This document shows positions 18,759 through 27,256 of a stretch of 64,000 nucleotides of DNA, piece after piece. The notes under the pieces are model-generated. The model was given only the letters and a program-made list of their open reading frames with translations, was not told where the DNA came from and did not search any database. The stretch's first letter is position 1; each line of letters starts with the position of its first letter. Made by a program: the position numbers and the translations under genes. Where the stretch lies: positions 62,001 through 126,000 of IMG/VR virus record IMGVR_UViG_3300042539_000280. One strand, 5' to 3'. The stretch comes from a virus.

Positions 18759-19160
18759 CTATCTTATCCTTTCCAGGAACAATGTTGCTGTGGTGTTGAT
18801 GTTTCTGTTTAGTATCACATATGTTAGTGTGACGTTATAACCGTTATTGTCAATATCTTCTTTGACGGTTACACTTTGTAATCTTACTCTTGGTTCGTAA
18901 TTATTTATCAATGCTGTAATAGCATCTTGAATATGAATGGAAGTCAATGGAGTCGCATTTTCGAATAGTAATGCGGTGACATCCGAACCTAATTGAGTAT
19001 TGAACTTTCTTTCATAGAAATTGGTAAATACCAGGTTACGAACAGACCTTTTGATGGCCTCGGAACCAACCTTCATATTAACATCACCAGTCGTTCTATT
19101 GACGGTAAAATCAAGGTCAAGGTCAGAATAATCCGGATCTCTGTTGATTATATTGGCCAT
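18759..19160 (-). CDS. 25: Baseplate wedge subunit gp25
   Basis: 133 residues with the gp25/GPW family pattern: DLDLDFTVNRTTGDVNMKVGSEAIKRSVRNLVFTNFYERKF, then IQDAITALINNYEPRVRLQSVTV. gp25 binds gp6 and gp53 and helps initiate sheath polymerisation. The size equals that of T4 gp25 (132). Its start is preceded by AAAGGAC, and an ACTAAATA late-promoter-like sequence lies 22 nt upstream. Confidence 0.93.
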   Translation of the reverse strand: MANIINRDPDYSDLDLDFTVNRTTGDVNMKVGSEAIKRSVRNLVFTNFYERKFNTQLGSDVTALLFENATPLTSIHIQDAITALINNYEPRVRLQSVTVKEDIDNNGYNVTLTYVILNRNINTTATLFLERIR

Positions 19161-19181
19161 TTTAGTCCTTTGCGTTTATAT

Positions 19182-19188
19182 TATTTAG
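19182..19188 (-). promoter_or_regulatory. Possible late promoter variant (CTAAATA)
   Basis: Minus-strand CTAAATA lies 22 nt before the gp25 start, in the short gap after the spike gene. It differs from T4 TATAAATA at the first bases. CTAAATA also precedes the plus-strand gp48 operon, so it may be this phage's late variant. Confidence 0.35.
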
Positions 19189-19189
19189 T

Positions 19190-20461
19190 TTATTTCCACG
19201 AGTTGATTTCCGAAGAGGCATCTGGTTCTTCTTGTGGTTGCTGTGCCTTGGATGCCGAAATAGATGGAATACCAGTAGCAGATTGAATCTGATCAAATAT
19301 AAATGACAATTGCTGAATTTGACCAGTGAAAGGTAGACCTAAACCGCCGGCAAGGTTCAATAGACCACCCAAAGCATCAACATTTACACCAGAACCACCA
19401 CCAACAATGTTTGTGGTACTCTGATTTTGACCAACGTGGGTGCTTCCCGCACCTTCAATTGATGCCTGTCCACCGGCAAGAACTTGTGCATTGCCACCTT
19501 GTGATCTGATTTGAACGTCGCCGCCAGTAGATTTGGTAACAATATTTTGTGTTGCTGCCATATTGATACCACCACTTTGAGCATCAACATTTACACCACC
19601 GGATGTAGCGGTAATACCAACATCTTTTTTGGCCTTTACCTGAATTTTATCTTGCTTGGATTCTACATTGACCGCCTTTGCTGCCTGTGCATGTAGAGCA
19701 CCATCTTTGGCCAGCAATGTTACTTCATTAGTGCCATCGGAGAACTTGGCATCAAACTTGCCTTCTTTGGTCTCCATATGCATATTACCTTTTTCATTCT
19801 TGAAGGTCATATCACCCTGATCGGTAACAGATGCATGAATACCTTTACCACCAGCAAAAAAGGCCTTTTGTGTTCTTGATGCCACCATCATATTACCTTC
19901 TGATACCACAGAATGAGCACCCATCGTATTATATGTGGAAGAACCTTCTACTCTTTTATTGATATTCTTGGCCGTGGTGTCCATATTACCACGAATAGAG
20001 CGGTTCATATTCTTTGCGGTGACATTCATATCACCCAATACGGTGAGGTTATAATCTTTGTGAACGGTGACGTTATGGTTGCCATATACTCTCATTGAGG
20101 CATCACCTTTTACCGTGATATCCTGAGCACCTGAAATGGTTACACGATTTTCACCAAATGTTACCTCATATTTACCGTTATGAGTTGTTAGTAACATACC
20201 ACCATCTGGACGCATTTGAATGCCTGTACCAGAACGGTGCTGTAGCGTTACAGTTTCTTTACCCTCAGAGTCATCCATAATAAATGTATGACCAGAACGT
20301 GTCTTGTGTGACCAGTAATTAGGATATGCACCGGCACCCTCCATGCTTCTGGCATCTTTATCAAAGTTTACCGCACGAGGAGTCGTTTTTCTTTCTTCAT
20401 TAGTATTGAATTGATCACCGCCGGAGTTATTTACCGATACGGATCCAGTTACGTCAGTCAT
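19190..20461 (-). CDS. gp5-like central spike protein, beta-prism only
   Basis: 423 residues. Residues about 45-130 (SHKTRSGHTFIMDDSEGKE..., IQMRPDGGMLLTTHNGKYE) are the entry to a VgrG/gp5-type spike. They are followed by a long array of about 8-residue strands (NVTVHKDYNLTVLGDMNVTAKNMN..., IKVKAKKDVGITATSGG) expected to form an intertwined triple-stranded beta-prism that punctures the outer membrane. The end is disordered. Unlike T4 gp5 there is no lysozyme domain and no OB-fold; the OB-like part seems to be in the adjacent 472-aa gene. It lies between that gene and gp25. Confidence 0.8.
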   Translation of the reverse strand: MTDVTGSVSVNNSGGDQFNTNEERKTTPRAVNFDKDARSMEGAGAYPNYWSHKTRSGHTFIMDDSEGKETVTLQHRSGTGIQMRPDGGMLLTTHNGKYEVTFGENRVTISGAQDITVKGDASMRVYGNHNVTVHKDYNLTVLGDMNVTAKNMNRSIRGNMDTTAKNINKRVEGSSTYNTMGAHSVVSEGNMMVASRTQKAFFAGGKGIHASVTDQGDMTFKNEKGNMHMETKEGKFDAKFSDGTNEVTLLAKDGALHAQAAKAVNVESKQDKIQVKAKKDVGITATSGGVNVDAQSGGINMAATQNIVTKSTGGDVQIRSQGGNAQVLAGGQASIEGAGSTHVGQNQSTTNIVGGGSGVNVDALGGLLNLAGGLGLPFTGQIQQLSFIFDQIQSATGIPSISASKAQQPQEEPDASSEINSWK

Positions 20462-20464
20462 CTA

Positions 20465-21883
20465 TTACTCCTGATAATATACTTTGTTCAAGGGGTCGCC
20501 GCCATCAATGACGGCCTGATTTATTTGTTTTTGTTTCTGTGGTTTCTTATCTTGTGTTAGTTTCTGGTGCATATTCTTTGCTTCTTTTTCTTGCGACATG
20601 GCCAATCTTTTCCACATATCCTGCAAGGTCTGTGCTGATTTACCAAAAAGTGTGCCTAGCATTGACTGAGCGGCGCCGCCAGAACCTGAACCTTGATTGC
20701 CTTGTCCGCCTGCGCCGCTACCTGATCCTGAGGATGCTGGAGCACTCGTGGCACCTGAACCATAAGAAACGTTTGACATAGAATTAGCAAAGGCCATTTG
20801 TGCGTTTGCATTAGCATATGTAACGACAATATTACCGTTTACATCAACCTGCTGTAATGCCACACCCCAGGCATTTTCAATCTGTATTTCAACAACGTCT
20901 AGTGCGTCCTGTCCGTGTAGACTGGAATCCCACTGTAGTCGTGATAATACAGACATAACATCATCGATGGTGGAAACATTAGATAACAATTCAACGGCAT
21001 TTTCTAAGTAAATACCATAATGTACCACATTACCAGTTACGAAACCAACACCATTATCTGTTTCATGGCCTTGAATTAGAATTGTCAGACTCTTGATGGC
21101 CTGTATCATGGCCTCGGCACGTTCTGGTTCCGAAGGATGATTATTTCTAATATTATTCTGAATTTCATCCCAATAACTGATACCATTACCGATACCACCA
21201 CCAGAATTATGTGTATTATTACCGCCACGACCATTCTGCATAAGGCCCTGTAATAGACCTTGTAATGATCCTACAATACCCTGCAACTGATCAAACATCT
21301 GATTTGTCATCATTTGATCATTATGTTGCTTGGCAGTCGGTACCTGTTTTAGTGCTGGTAATCTAAAACCGGCCATATCAAATAAAGCACCGTGACTTGG
21401 TAGACCATCCAATAATGAGAGTGAATGTTTCTCACCCTTTTCTTGGATCTTTCTGATCTTCATGCCATTTTCATCCACCTCTTGAACCTTGGGTGGAACA
21501 TTTACACCAATATCTTGTGTGAATAGTTCTGCAATCTTACCAGTGAGAAGGCTTTGACCACCTCCACCACCGCCTTCGGCGCCCATATTACCTTTTCTAA
21601 TAGAATTGGCCAGGCCAAGAATAATACCACCTGGTTCACCAACATTCTTTAGAACATATACGAGTGTACCTGGATCCATTGTGCCAGGGAATTGTGAACC
21701 GCCTGTCTGAGTCGGATTGAGTGCCATTGGCGAGAATTGCAAATCCTCAAAATTTACTTCATCACCGTGTTCTAGTGGATTTACAATCTTCTGATTACAG
21801 GAATGGTCTGGTGCCGGATCATTGATACCACCACCGGCAATAACGCAAGTCTTTACTTGTGTCGTTAGTTCTCTAGGTGCCAT
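20465..21883 (-). CDS. Baseplate hub protein with gp5-type OB-fold-like N-terminus (472 aa)
   Basis: It sits between gp27-like and spike genes, where T4 has one gp5. Residues about 35-100 (PLEHGDEVNFEDLQFSPMAL..., DPGTLVYVLKNVGEPGGIILGLANSI) read like an OB-fold that seats the spike on gp27. A glycine run follows at about 105, then an unclassified helical region (DQLQGIVGSLQGLLQGLMQNG) and a long glycine/serine-rich linker at about 395-425. The basic C-terminus is KEAKNMHQKLTQDKKPQKQKQ. No lysozyme motif is visible. The OB-fold assignment is inferred from position and pattern. Confidence 0.65.
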   Translation of the reverse strand: MAPRELTTQVKTCVIAGGGINDPAPDHSCNQKIVNPLEHGDEVNFEDLQFSPMALNPTQTGGSQFPGTMDPGTLVYVLKNVGEPGGIILGLANSIRKGNMGAEGGGGGGQSLLTGKIAELFTQDIGVNVPPKVQEVDENGMKIRKIQEKGEKHSLSLLDGLPSHGALFDMAGFRLPALKQVPTAKQHNDQMMTNQMFDQLQGIVGSLQGLLQGLMQNGRGGNNTHNSGGGIGNGISYWDEIQNNIRNNHPSEPERAEAMIQAIKSLTILIQGHETDNGVGFVTGNVVHYGIYLENAVELLSNVSTIDDVMSVLSRLQWDSSLHGQDALDVVEIQIENAWGVALQQVDVNGNIVVTYANANAQMAFANSMSNVSYGSGATSAPASSGSGSGAGGQGNQGSGSGGAAQSMLGTLFGKSAQTLQDMWKRLAMSQEKEAKNMHQKLTQDKKPQKQKQINQAVIDGGDPLNKVYYQE

Positions 21884-21892
21884 AATATCTCC

Positions 21893-23080
21893 TTACAAAT
21901 TCCTAGTAATACAATCGAGAGTGGTGGTACCAAAACCACCAAATTGAACGTTGTGTTTGAGCGAAGCAATCAAATAATTACCTGTACCAAATATTTTACC
22001 TGTGAAACTATTGTCTGTTGATTTATTCAACCAATAAAATGAAATAGAATTACCAACATGCAAATCAGGATTCCATGGAATGGTAAGTCTTAGTGCGACC
22101 TTATCTTTTTCTAATAGACCCATTCTGGCCTGTCTTAGTAATAGATATTGTTCCACACCTAATTCACAAACGTTTTGTTGTTTACCTGATCCTTTATTAG
22201 TAAATGCCTGTTTATGATTAGCAACGCCTTTGATACACCCACCACCAAAACTGCTGCCGTCACCAGCACCAAGAAACTGCATTGCACCTGTAACAGCATT
22301 TACCGTGGCCAGGCCATTCATGCTCTTACCGTTTTCATCAAGACCATTTAGAACATCTGACAAATAATCAAAGTCACAGGGGAATGAGAAATTGATAACC
22401 TTTTTAGGGTCGGCAAGATCCATATTTGTTTCAGAATGTTGAAACTCCCATGTTGGTGGCTGGTGCATTAGTGCTTTGAGTGATCTGAAATAATGAGTAC
22501 CAGTATTTTCAAAGGTCATATAATGCAAGAATGACGGATCTTCACCGTCTAGTGCGGCATTACATTGCTGTTGAATTACCTGAAACGGATGGATCATTTC
22601 AGCAATATAGTTTCTGGTTGGTTGACAGTCATCAATTACAGGATTATTACCAACACCCAAACAGGTATTGAGAGCATAGTCCACAACTTCTGATGGAGTC
22701 TGACAATTGAATGATTTTGAAATAAGAGACTTGGCATCTTCTAATAGAGAAGGATCACAGGCATGGAGTGTTAGTGATTCGGTGGAACCAACGTTGATAT
22801 CCAATTCACGGTTATCAATACGGTAAATTCTTTGCTTGATGAACATTACCTGCTCACCATCTTGTGTTCTCATATTGAGAGTAACGTCTTTATTCTTATA
22901 ATTCATCCAGTTTTTGATCGGATTACTATAGACAAAAGACTGTAATGTGATGGCAGTTTGAAGGCCTGGTGTCAATAGACTTTCACCTAGTATTACTTCT
23001 TTTACAGTAATATCGGTGAATGTCTGACCGTCAATAGTAATATCCGCACGAACTCGGCGGCCATCATAAGTAATTGCCAT
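21893..23080 (-). CDS. 27: Baseplate hub subunit gp27-like
   Basis: 395 residues, the same size as T4 gp27 (391). It shows the pattern of a phage hub tube domain: N-terminal ADITIDGQTFTDITVKEVILGESLLTPGLQTAITLQS, a central FLHYMTFENTGTHYFRSLKAL, and C-terminal LRLTIPWNPDLHVGNSISFYWLNK...GNYLIASLKHNV. gp27 forms a trimeric ring connecting the tail tube to the gp5 spike. The gene is 2 nt from gp53 and 9 nt from the OB-like hub gene. Identification rests on tube-domain style and gene order. Confidence 0.8.
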   Translation of the reverse strand: MAITYDGRRVRADITIDGQTFTDITVKEVILGESLLTPGLQTAITLQSFVYSNPIKNWMNYKNKDVTLNMRTQDGEQVMFIKQRIYRIDNRELDINVGSTESLTLHACDPSLLEDAKSLISKSFNCQTPSEVVDYALNTCLGVGNNPVIDDCQPTRNYIAEMIHPFQVIQQQCNAALDGEDPSFLHYMTFENTGTHYFRSLKALMHQPPTWEFQHSETNMDLADPKKVINFSFPCDFDYLSDVLNGLDENGKSMNGLATVNAVTGAMQFLGAGDGSSFGGGCIKGVANHKQAFTNKGSGKQQNVCELGVEQYLLLRQARMGLLEKDKVALRLTIPWNPDLHVGNSISFYWLNKSTDNSFTGKIFGTGNYLIASLKHNVQFGGFGTTTLDCITRNL

Positions 23081-23081
23081 A

Positions 23082-23915
23082 TTATACTAACCTTCTGACA
23101 AAAGTATTTTCTGTGTTTGTAAGTCTAGCAAACTCATTGATAATCTGGAAATAATATTCTGCCTTGATTACCTTGATAAGTCTCTTGGCATCGTTCTTTC
23201 TCAATTCATAATCATAATTGGTAACCGCCTCACCATAAATTGTTTCTGTTACAGTCTTTCCATCGACATTATAGGTATTTGTTTCATTGGCAAATGCAAC
23301 TGAACCGAATTTGGTGACGTTCACGGCGTCATCATAATTCAAGTCTGCGGAAAGAAAGATCGGCGGATCAACGTCGTTATCGTCGGTAGTGAATACACTG
23401 GAATCGGATGTTCTAAATGTTTCGATGACATATGGAAGCCAGTATGTATAAGGTACATTAGGCATTTCTTCTGTCAATCTCTCGGCGTCGATGATATATC
23501 TATTTTCTGTGGTTACACCGGTAAATTCGTTTGTTCTAATAATTACCTTTTCATAATGATGAATTTCTGAGGAGGCGCTGTCAACCGAACCATATCTGTC
23601 AATAATCATTTTCTGAAAGGCATCATAATTGAGAGGCCAATCAAACTGTGGATCTAGCATTTTATTGGCATACAAAATCATCCAACCGGCACCAATATCA
23701 CCATAAACCTTTTCTGCCAGAATTTCTGGTGTATCAGAATCGTCTAGTTCATATACGGTATATGATGTGATATTATTCAAAATATCCTTGATCATACCCA
23801 GACGAAAGAAGATATCGGTTACGGTCTCATGTGAACCAGCACCGAAACCAGTATTATTGATATCATATTGCATTTTTGGAAAAGCACCGAAATATGGTGT
23901 GTTCTTATAAGTCAT
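23082..23915 (-). CDS. 53: Baseplate wedge subunit gp53
   Basis: 277 residues. The N-terminus (KNTPYFGAFPKMQYDINN) and the NITSYTVYELDDSDTPEILAEKVYGDIGAGWMILYANKMLDPQFDWPL segment are characteristic of gp53, including its LysM-like domain. gp53 binds gp6 and gp25 late in wedge assembly. The T4 protein is 196 residues, so this one is longer, mostly in the C-terminal half. It lies upstream of the hub genes in a single minus-strand operon. Confidence 0.9.
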   Translation of the reverse strand: MTYKNTPYFGAFPKMQYDINNTGFGAGSHETVTDIFFRLGMIKDILNNITSYTVYELDDSDTPEILAEKVYGDIGAGWMILYANKMLDPQFDWPLNYDAFQKMIIDRYGSVDSASSEIHHYEKVIIRTNEFTGVTTENRYIIDAERLTEEMPNVPYTYWLPYVIETFRTSDSSVFTTDDNDVDPPIFLSADLNYDDAVNVTKFGSVAFANETNTYNVDGKTVTETIYGEAVTNYDYELRKNDAKRLIKVIKAEYYFQIINEFARLTNTENTFVRRLV

Positions 23916-23919
23916 TTAC

Positions 23920-24429
23920 TTACCTATTGAATACCCAGTCCTCGACTGGTAGTTGGATTGCCTTATCGTATTCATCAATATAAATTTCAATAAACTGTGA
24001 TCTACAATGGTTGAACAAATATCTTTTTATACATGGTCGTGATAAACTGTTTAGTCTTTTAGAACCCTGTAATAATTGATAACTCAATAACAGTTTGGTA
24101 GTTTCATCGTATTCTTTATTATTTTGAAACTTTACCAACTGGTCTAATAGTGCCTTACGTTGTCTTGCATCAAGATAGTGTAGATTTAGACCTAGAAAAC
24201 CATCCTGATATTGCTCAATGGGAAACACCATTGGAAACTTGTCATACTTGGGCAGATAGGCCTTGCCTTTTGGATCATACTTGAAGAAGTATAGATGACC
24301 AATAAGGGCATCCTCACGACCTCTCTGGTCGTTTCTAATAAGTATTTGTCTGGCCTGAGGTGATGCCGCATTTAGGGCCTTCTCAAATAACCATTTCTGT
24401 AAATCTTTGGACGAATACTTTTCTGCCAT
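23920..24429 (-). CDS. Conserved phage protein between gp4 and gp53 (169 aa)
   Basis: 169 residues with a recognisable but functionally unnamed pattern: YFFKYDPKGKAYLPKYDKFPMVFPIEQYQDGFLGLNLHYLDARQRKALLDQL. Proteins with this YDPK...LPxYDxFP...GFxGLNLHYL core occur widely in T4-like and other large phages beside gp4 or gp53. The second half is basic with RPCIKRYLFNHCRSQFIEI. Its place between head-completion and wedge genes suggests a morphogenesis role; nothing in the sequence proves it. Confidence 0.65.
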   Translation of the reverse strand: MAEKYSSKDLQKWLFEKALNAASPQARQILIRNDQRGREDALIGHLYFFKYDPKGKAYLPKYDKFPMVFPIEQYQDGFLGLNLHYLDARQRKALLDQLVKFQNNKEYDETTKLLLSYQLLQGSKRLNSLSRPCIKRYLFNHCRSQFIEIYIDEYDKAIQLPVEDWVFNR

Positions 24430-24442
24430 ATAGGTATTTATG

Positions 24443-24889
24443 CTATTTCCTAAACAGTTGTTCCTCGGTTATTAGCAGAAATTCCCATCCTCGATCCTTA
24501 CAAAATTCTTCGGCAGCCTTCCATTTCGCCTGATTTATTCCGTAAGTAACGACCTCGGTAATATATCCTTTTGTCTTGCGTTTCTTAGGAACAGGCTCTT
24601 GCGTCTGGGCCTTAGGTTTGACCTCTAAAAGCATCTTGGCGGTCTGGCCGTTGCTCCTAACCGCCTCCACATAAAAGTCCACAAAGTATCGATGGGGTCG
24701 ATTATCGACTGGTGAGATATACGGAATTACTACCTCTTCCGAGCACCATCGTTTGACATTAGGATTGGTATCTGCCCAATCCATAACTCTCTTTTCCCAT
24801 CCTGACCTATATACGATATTCTTAGCATCACCAATATATTTGTCAGGATTTTTGGGCGTGAATATTCCTTGTTTGTAATTGTATGCCAT
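24443..24889 (-). CDS. 4: Head completion protein gp4
   Basis: 148 residues, same length as T4 gp4 (150). Contains NIVYRSGWEKRVMDWADTNPNVKRWCSEEVVIPYISPVDNRPHRYFVDFYVE and LLEVKPKAQ. These give the nuclease-like E...D...ExK arrangement (E near residue 33, D71, E89-V-K91) of the TnsA/PD-(D/E)XK-type fold seen in gp4. gp4 acts with gp50/gp65 to finish the filled head before tail joining. It is the first gene of the leftward operon; the next gene to its right is transcribed divergently. Confidence 0.9.
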   Translation of the reverse strand: MAYNYKQGIFTPKNPDKYIGDAKNIVYRSGWEKRVMDWADTNPNVKRWCSEEVVIPYISPVDNRPHRYFVDFYVEAVRSNGQTAKMLLEVKPKAQTQEPVPKKRKTKGYITEVVTYGINQAKWKAAEEFCKDRGWEFLLITEEQLFRK

Positions 24890-24898
24890 AAATCCTCA

Positions 24899-24905
24899 CT
24901 AAATA
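24899..24905 (+). promoter_or_regulatory. Possible late promoter of the plus-strand tail operon (CTAAATA)
   Basis: CTAAATA followed by TATG lies 28 nt before the gp48 start in the 44-nt divergent gap. It is the only promoter-like feature seen for the plus-strand block, so a late promoter there is expected. The match is short. Confidence 0.4.
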
Positions 24906-24933
24906 TATGTAGTCAAAATATTTGGAGTAATAT

Positions 24934-25689
24934 ATGCCCGGTCCAAGACTAGCATTTCCACAGATAGTCGAGAACGAACAGAATGGCCACTGGATGAATA
25001 TTCAGGCGGTTGGTCGTGGTAATGACAATACACCACAAGCAACTGTCACACTGTTTATTCCAGGTGGTGGAACAAATAGCACCAACTTAGTTTGGGAAAC
25101 AAGACACGACTATCAGGAATCAAAACTATCTAAAATTATTGCTGGTGCCGCTGCAAATATTCCACTTATTGGTACCGCAATTGGTGCCGTTCAAGGTGCT
25201 GCGCCTATGATGGGTGGTGCTATCAATCCTAAGGTTGAGGTTCTATATCGTGACACCAACCTTAGAACATTTCAGTTTAGTTTCGTTATGGTGCCTTCAT
25301 CACCAGATGACAGTCAGGCCCTAAGAGAGATTGTCAAGACCCTTAGAAAGTTCTCCTCTCCAACTCTGGTGGGTGGTAAAAGTGATCCAAGACAGGGTTA
25401 TATTGGTGTAAATGCAGGTGCCGGCAATTATCTTTCCACTGGTGGTCTGTTTCTATCACCATCAGAATTTACCATCGATTTCTATTATAAAGACAAAAAC
25501 GGTCAGACATTACAAAACACAAATCTACCAAGAATTGGTCGCTGCGTTATTGATGCCATCGATATCAACTATACACCACAAGGTGAGTGGAGCACCTACC
25601 ATGACGGTATGCCCACACAAGCAATGCTCACAATGGTCTTTAGAGAAATGAGAGTTATTGATAGCCAGAACATCGAGGACGGATACTAA
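24934..25689 (+). CDS. 48: Baseplate tail-tube cap gp48-like
   Basis: 251 residues, first gene of the plus-strand block. Residues about 100-135 (NPKVEVLYRDTNLRTFQFSFVMVPSSPDDSQALREIVKTLRKFSSP) match T4 gp48 (ENRTKVFTWDLTPRSTEDLMAIINIYQYFNYFS) in layout, and the end (NYTPQGEWSTYHDGMPTQAMLTMVFREMRVI) matches TPNGNFNGLAIAPNLPSTFTLEITMREIITL. gp48 caps the hub and starts tube polymerisation with gp54. The T4 protein is longer (364); the present one lacks the low-complexity N-terminal part. Ribosome-binding site GGAG is 8 nt upstream. Confidence 0.85.
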   Translation: MPGPRLAFPQIVENEQNGHWMNIQAVGRGNDNTPQATVTLFIPGGGTNSTNLVWETRHDYQESKLSKIIAGAAANIPLIGTAIGAVQGAAPMMGGAINPKVEVLYRDTNLRTFQFSFVMVPSSPDDSQALREIVKTLRKFSSPTLVGGKSDPRQGYIGVNAGAGNYLSTGGLFLSPSEFTIDFYYKDKNGQTLQNTNLPRIGRCVIDAIDINYTPQGEWSTYHDGMPTQAMLTMVFREMRVIDSQNIEDGY

Positions 25690-26294
25690 TGCCTAGCGTA
25701 TCACAGACTAATGTACCTCAGGGGTTGAATTTAGACAAATTTAGAACGGCCATGAACCAAGGCGGTCAAATCGCCCGTTCATGTCGTTTTGTTGTCGTTA
25801 TTGAACCACCAACTGGTATCAAAACTAAAATGCCTGATGATCTTCATCTGATGTGTGAGGCAGCAGAATTACCTGGTCGTGGTTTCGACGTTGTGCAGAC
25901 CAGATATTATGGACCTGGTATGGTGTTTCCAAATAACACTCTCTATAATACTGCCAATTTCCAGTTTATTTGCCGTAATAATTCTGCCGAAAGATATTTC
26001 TTTGATGAATGGATGGAGTTTATCAATCCAACCACTACATTCAATTTTTCTTATCCTCAGGATTATTGGGCAAGAGTTCAAATTTATCAGTTGTCAGAGA
26101 TTGGTATAGGTTCACCAAACACTAAAATGGATGCAACCACAAAATTGAGACAAAATTCCACATATAGATGGACACTAAACTATGCCTGGCCTACACTGGT
26201 CAATCCACAGCAAGTTACATGGGCGGATCAGGACGTTCTAAGATTACAGGTCACATTCTCATATAAGTATTGGGACAGACCAGAGGTACAATAA
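25689..26294 (+). CDS. 54: Tail-tube initiator gp54-like (gp19 fold)
   Basis: 201 residues overlapping the gp48 stop by one base. The ordering of strands (FVVVIEPP..., HLMCEAAELPGRGF, TANFQFICRNNSAERYFFDEWMEFI, LRLQVTFSYKYWDR) is the gp19/gp54 tube-protein pattern. In T4, gp54 follows gp48 on the baseplate and templates gp19 polymerisation. A role as the gp19 tube protein itself cannot be excluded, but the T4 major tube protein is shorter (163) and sits by the sheath gene, which is not here. Confidence 0.75.
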   Translation: MPSVSQTNVPQGLNLDKFRTAMNQGGQIARSCRFVVVIEPPTGIKTKMPDDLHLMCEAAELPGRGFDVVQTRYYGPGMVFPNNTLYNTANFQFICRNNSAERYFFDEWMEFINPTTTFNFSYPQDYWARVQIYQLSEIGIGSPNTKMDATTKLRQNSTYRWTLNYAWPTLVNPQQVTWADQDVLRLQVTFSYKYWDRPEVQ

Positions 26295-26309
26295 TAACTG
26301 GAGTATATT

Positions 26310-27035
26310 ATGCCATTACCTAAAATTGATTTACCAACGTATGAACTAACTGTACCAATGTCTGACGATACTATTATTGTTAGACCATTTTCGGTAAAAG
26401 AAGAAAAACTATTATTGATTGCAATGGAGTCGAAAGACCCTAATGAAATTACTAAGACGGTCAAACAGGTAATTACTAATTGTATTATCAAAGGTAATTT
26501 GAATATTGATAAATTACCATTCTTTGTTGTTGATCATATATTCGTGTTTCTTAGAGCAAAGTCTATCGGTGAGTCCATCGAGGTAAATCTCACCTGTAAT
26601 AATACACTGGACAGTGGTGAGATTTGTAATAATGTATTCCCTGCTATGATGGATATCTCCAATTGTGAGATAGCAATATCAGAAGGGGTTAGTGACGATA
26701 TCAAATTGAGTACCGATAAAGGTGTGAAGATGCGATATCCAAACTATGCTACAATGAAAAGAATTGAGGCAGGATCGGATATTGACCAGATATCCAATAC
26801 AATCGTAAACTCGATTGACTATATCTGGGACAAGGACGGTCAATATTCGTGGAAAGATTACTCGAAAGAAGAACTAAAAGAGTTCGTTGAAAGTCTGACG
26901 GAAGAGAATTACAAGAAACTACAGGCCTTCACTGAAAATCTACCAACGTTCTTGGTAAAACTGGAAGCAACCTGTAATAAATGTGGATTCCATCATGAAG
27001 TGAGGTATTCAGATTTCTACGATTTTTTTACATAA
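26310..27035 (+). CDS. 26: Baseplate hub assembly protein gp26
   Basis: 241 residues, the size of T4 gp26 (208) plus a little. Contains the family pattern LPTYELTVPMSDDTIIVRPFSVKEEKLLLIAMES at the N-terminus. It has two CxxC-like clusters: CNNTLDSGEICNNVF at about residue 100 and CNKCGFHHEV near residue 228, likely forming a zinc site. gp26 is needed for hub assembly. It precedes a small gp51-like gene and the hub hydrolase, matching the T4 hub cluster logic. Confidence 0.85.
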   Translation: MPLPKIDLPTYELTVPMSDDTIIVRPFSVKEEKLLLIAMESKDPNEITKTVKQVITNCIIKGNLNIDKLPFFVVDHIFVFLRAKSIGESIEVNLTCNNTLDSGEICNNVFPAMMDISNCEIAISEGVSDDIKLSTDKGVKMRYPNYATMKRIEAGSDIDQISNTIVNSIDYIWDKDGQYSWKDYSKEELKEFVESLTEENYKKLQAFTENLPTFLVKLEATCNKCGFHHEVRYSDFYDFFT

Positions 27036-27037
27036 TA

Positions 27038-27256
27038 ATGGGTCACGACCGACTGGCAAATCATTATAAAACCCAGTTTGGTTTGGTTCAGCATCATAAA
27101 TGGAATTTAGATACACTTGAATCAATGATGCCCTGGGAAAGATATATCTATGTTGACCTGCTACAGGCGTGGTTACAAGAAGAAGAAAAGAAAAGAATAG
27201 ATAAAGAGAACGAACTAAAGGCACAAATGTCGTCTCTAACTAGAAGAAAGATGTAA
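27038..27256 (+). CDS. Small hub assembly protein, gp51-like
   Basis: 72 residues with NHYKTQFGLVQHHKWNLDTLESMMPWERYIYVDLLQAWLQEEEKKR. This WERxxYxxLLxxWLxEE pattern is that of small tail-assembly proteins encoded right after the gp26-type gene in many T4-like and other myophages, where they are called gp51-like or tail-assembly chaperone-like. T4 gp51 is larger, so equivalence is uncertain. It starts 3 nt after gp26 stops and ends one base before the next ATG. Confidence 0.6.
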   Translation: MGHDRLANHYKTQFGLVQHHKWNLDTLESMMPWERYIYVDLLQAWLQEEEKKRIDKENELKAQMSSLTRRKM

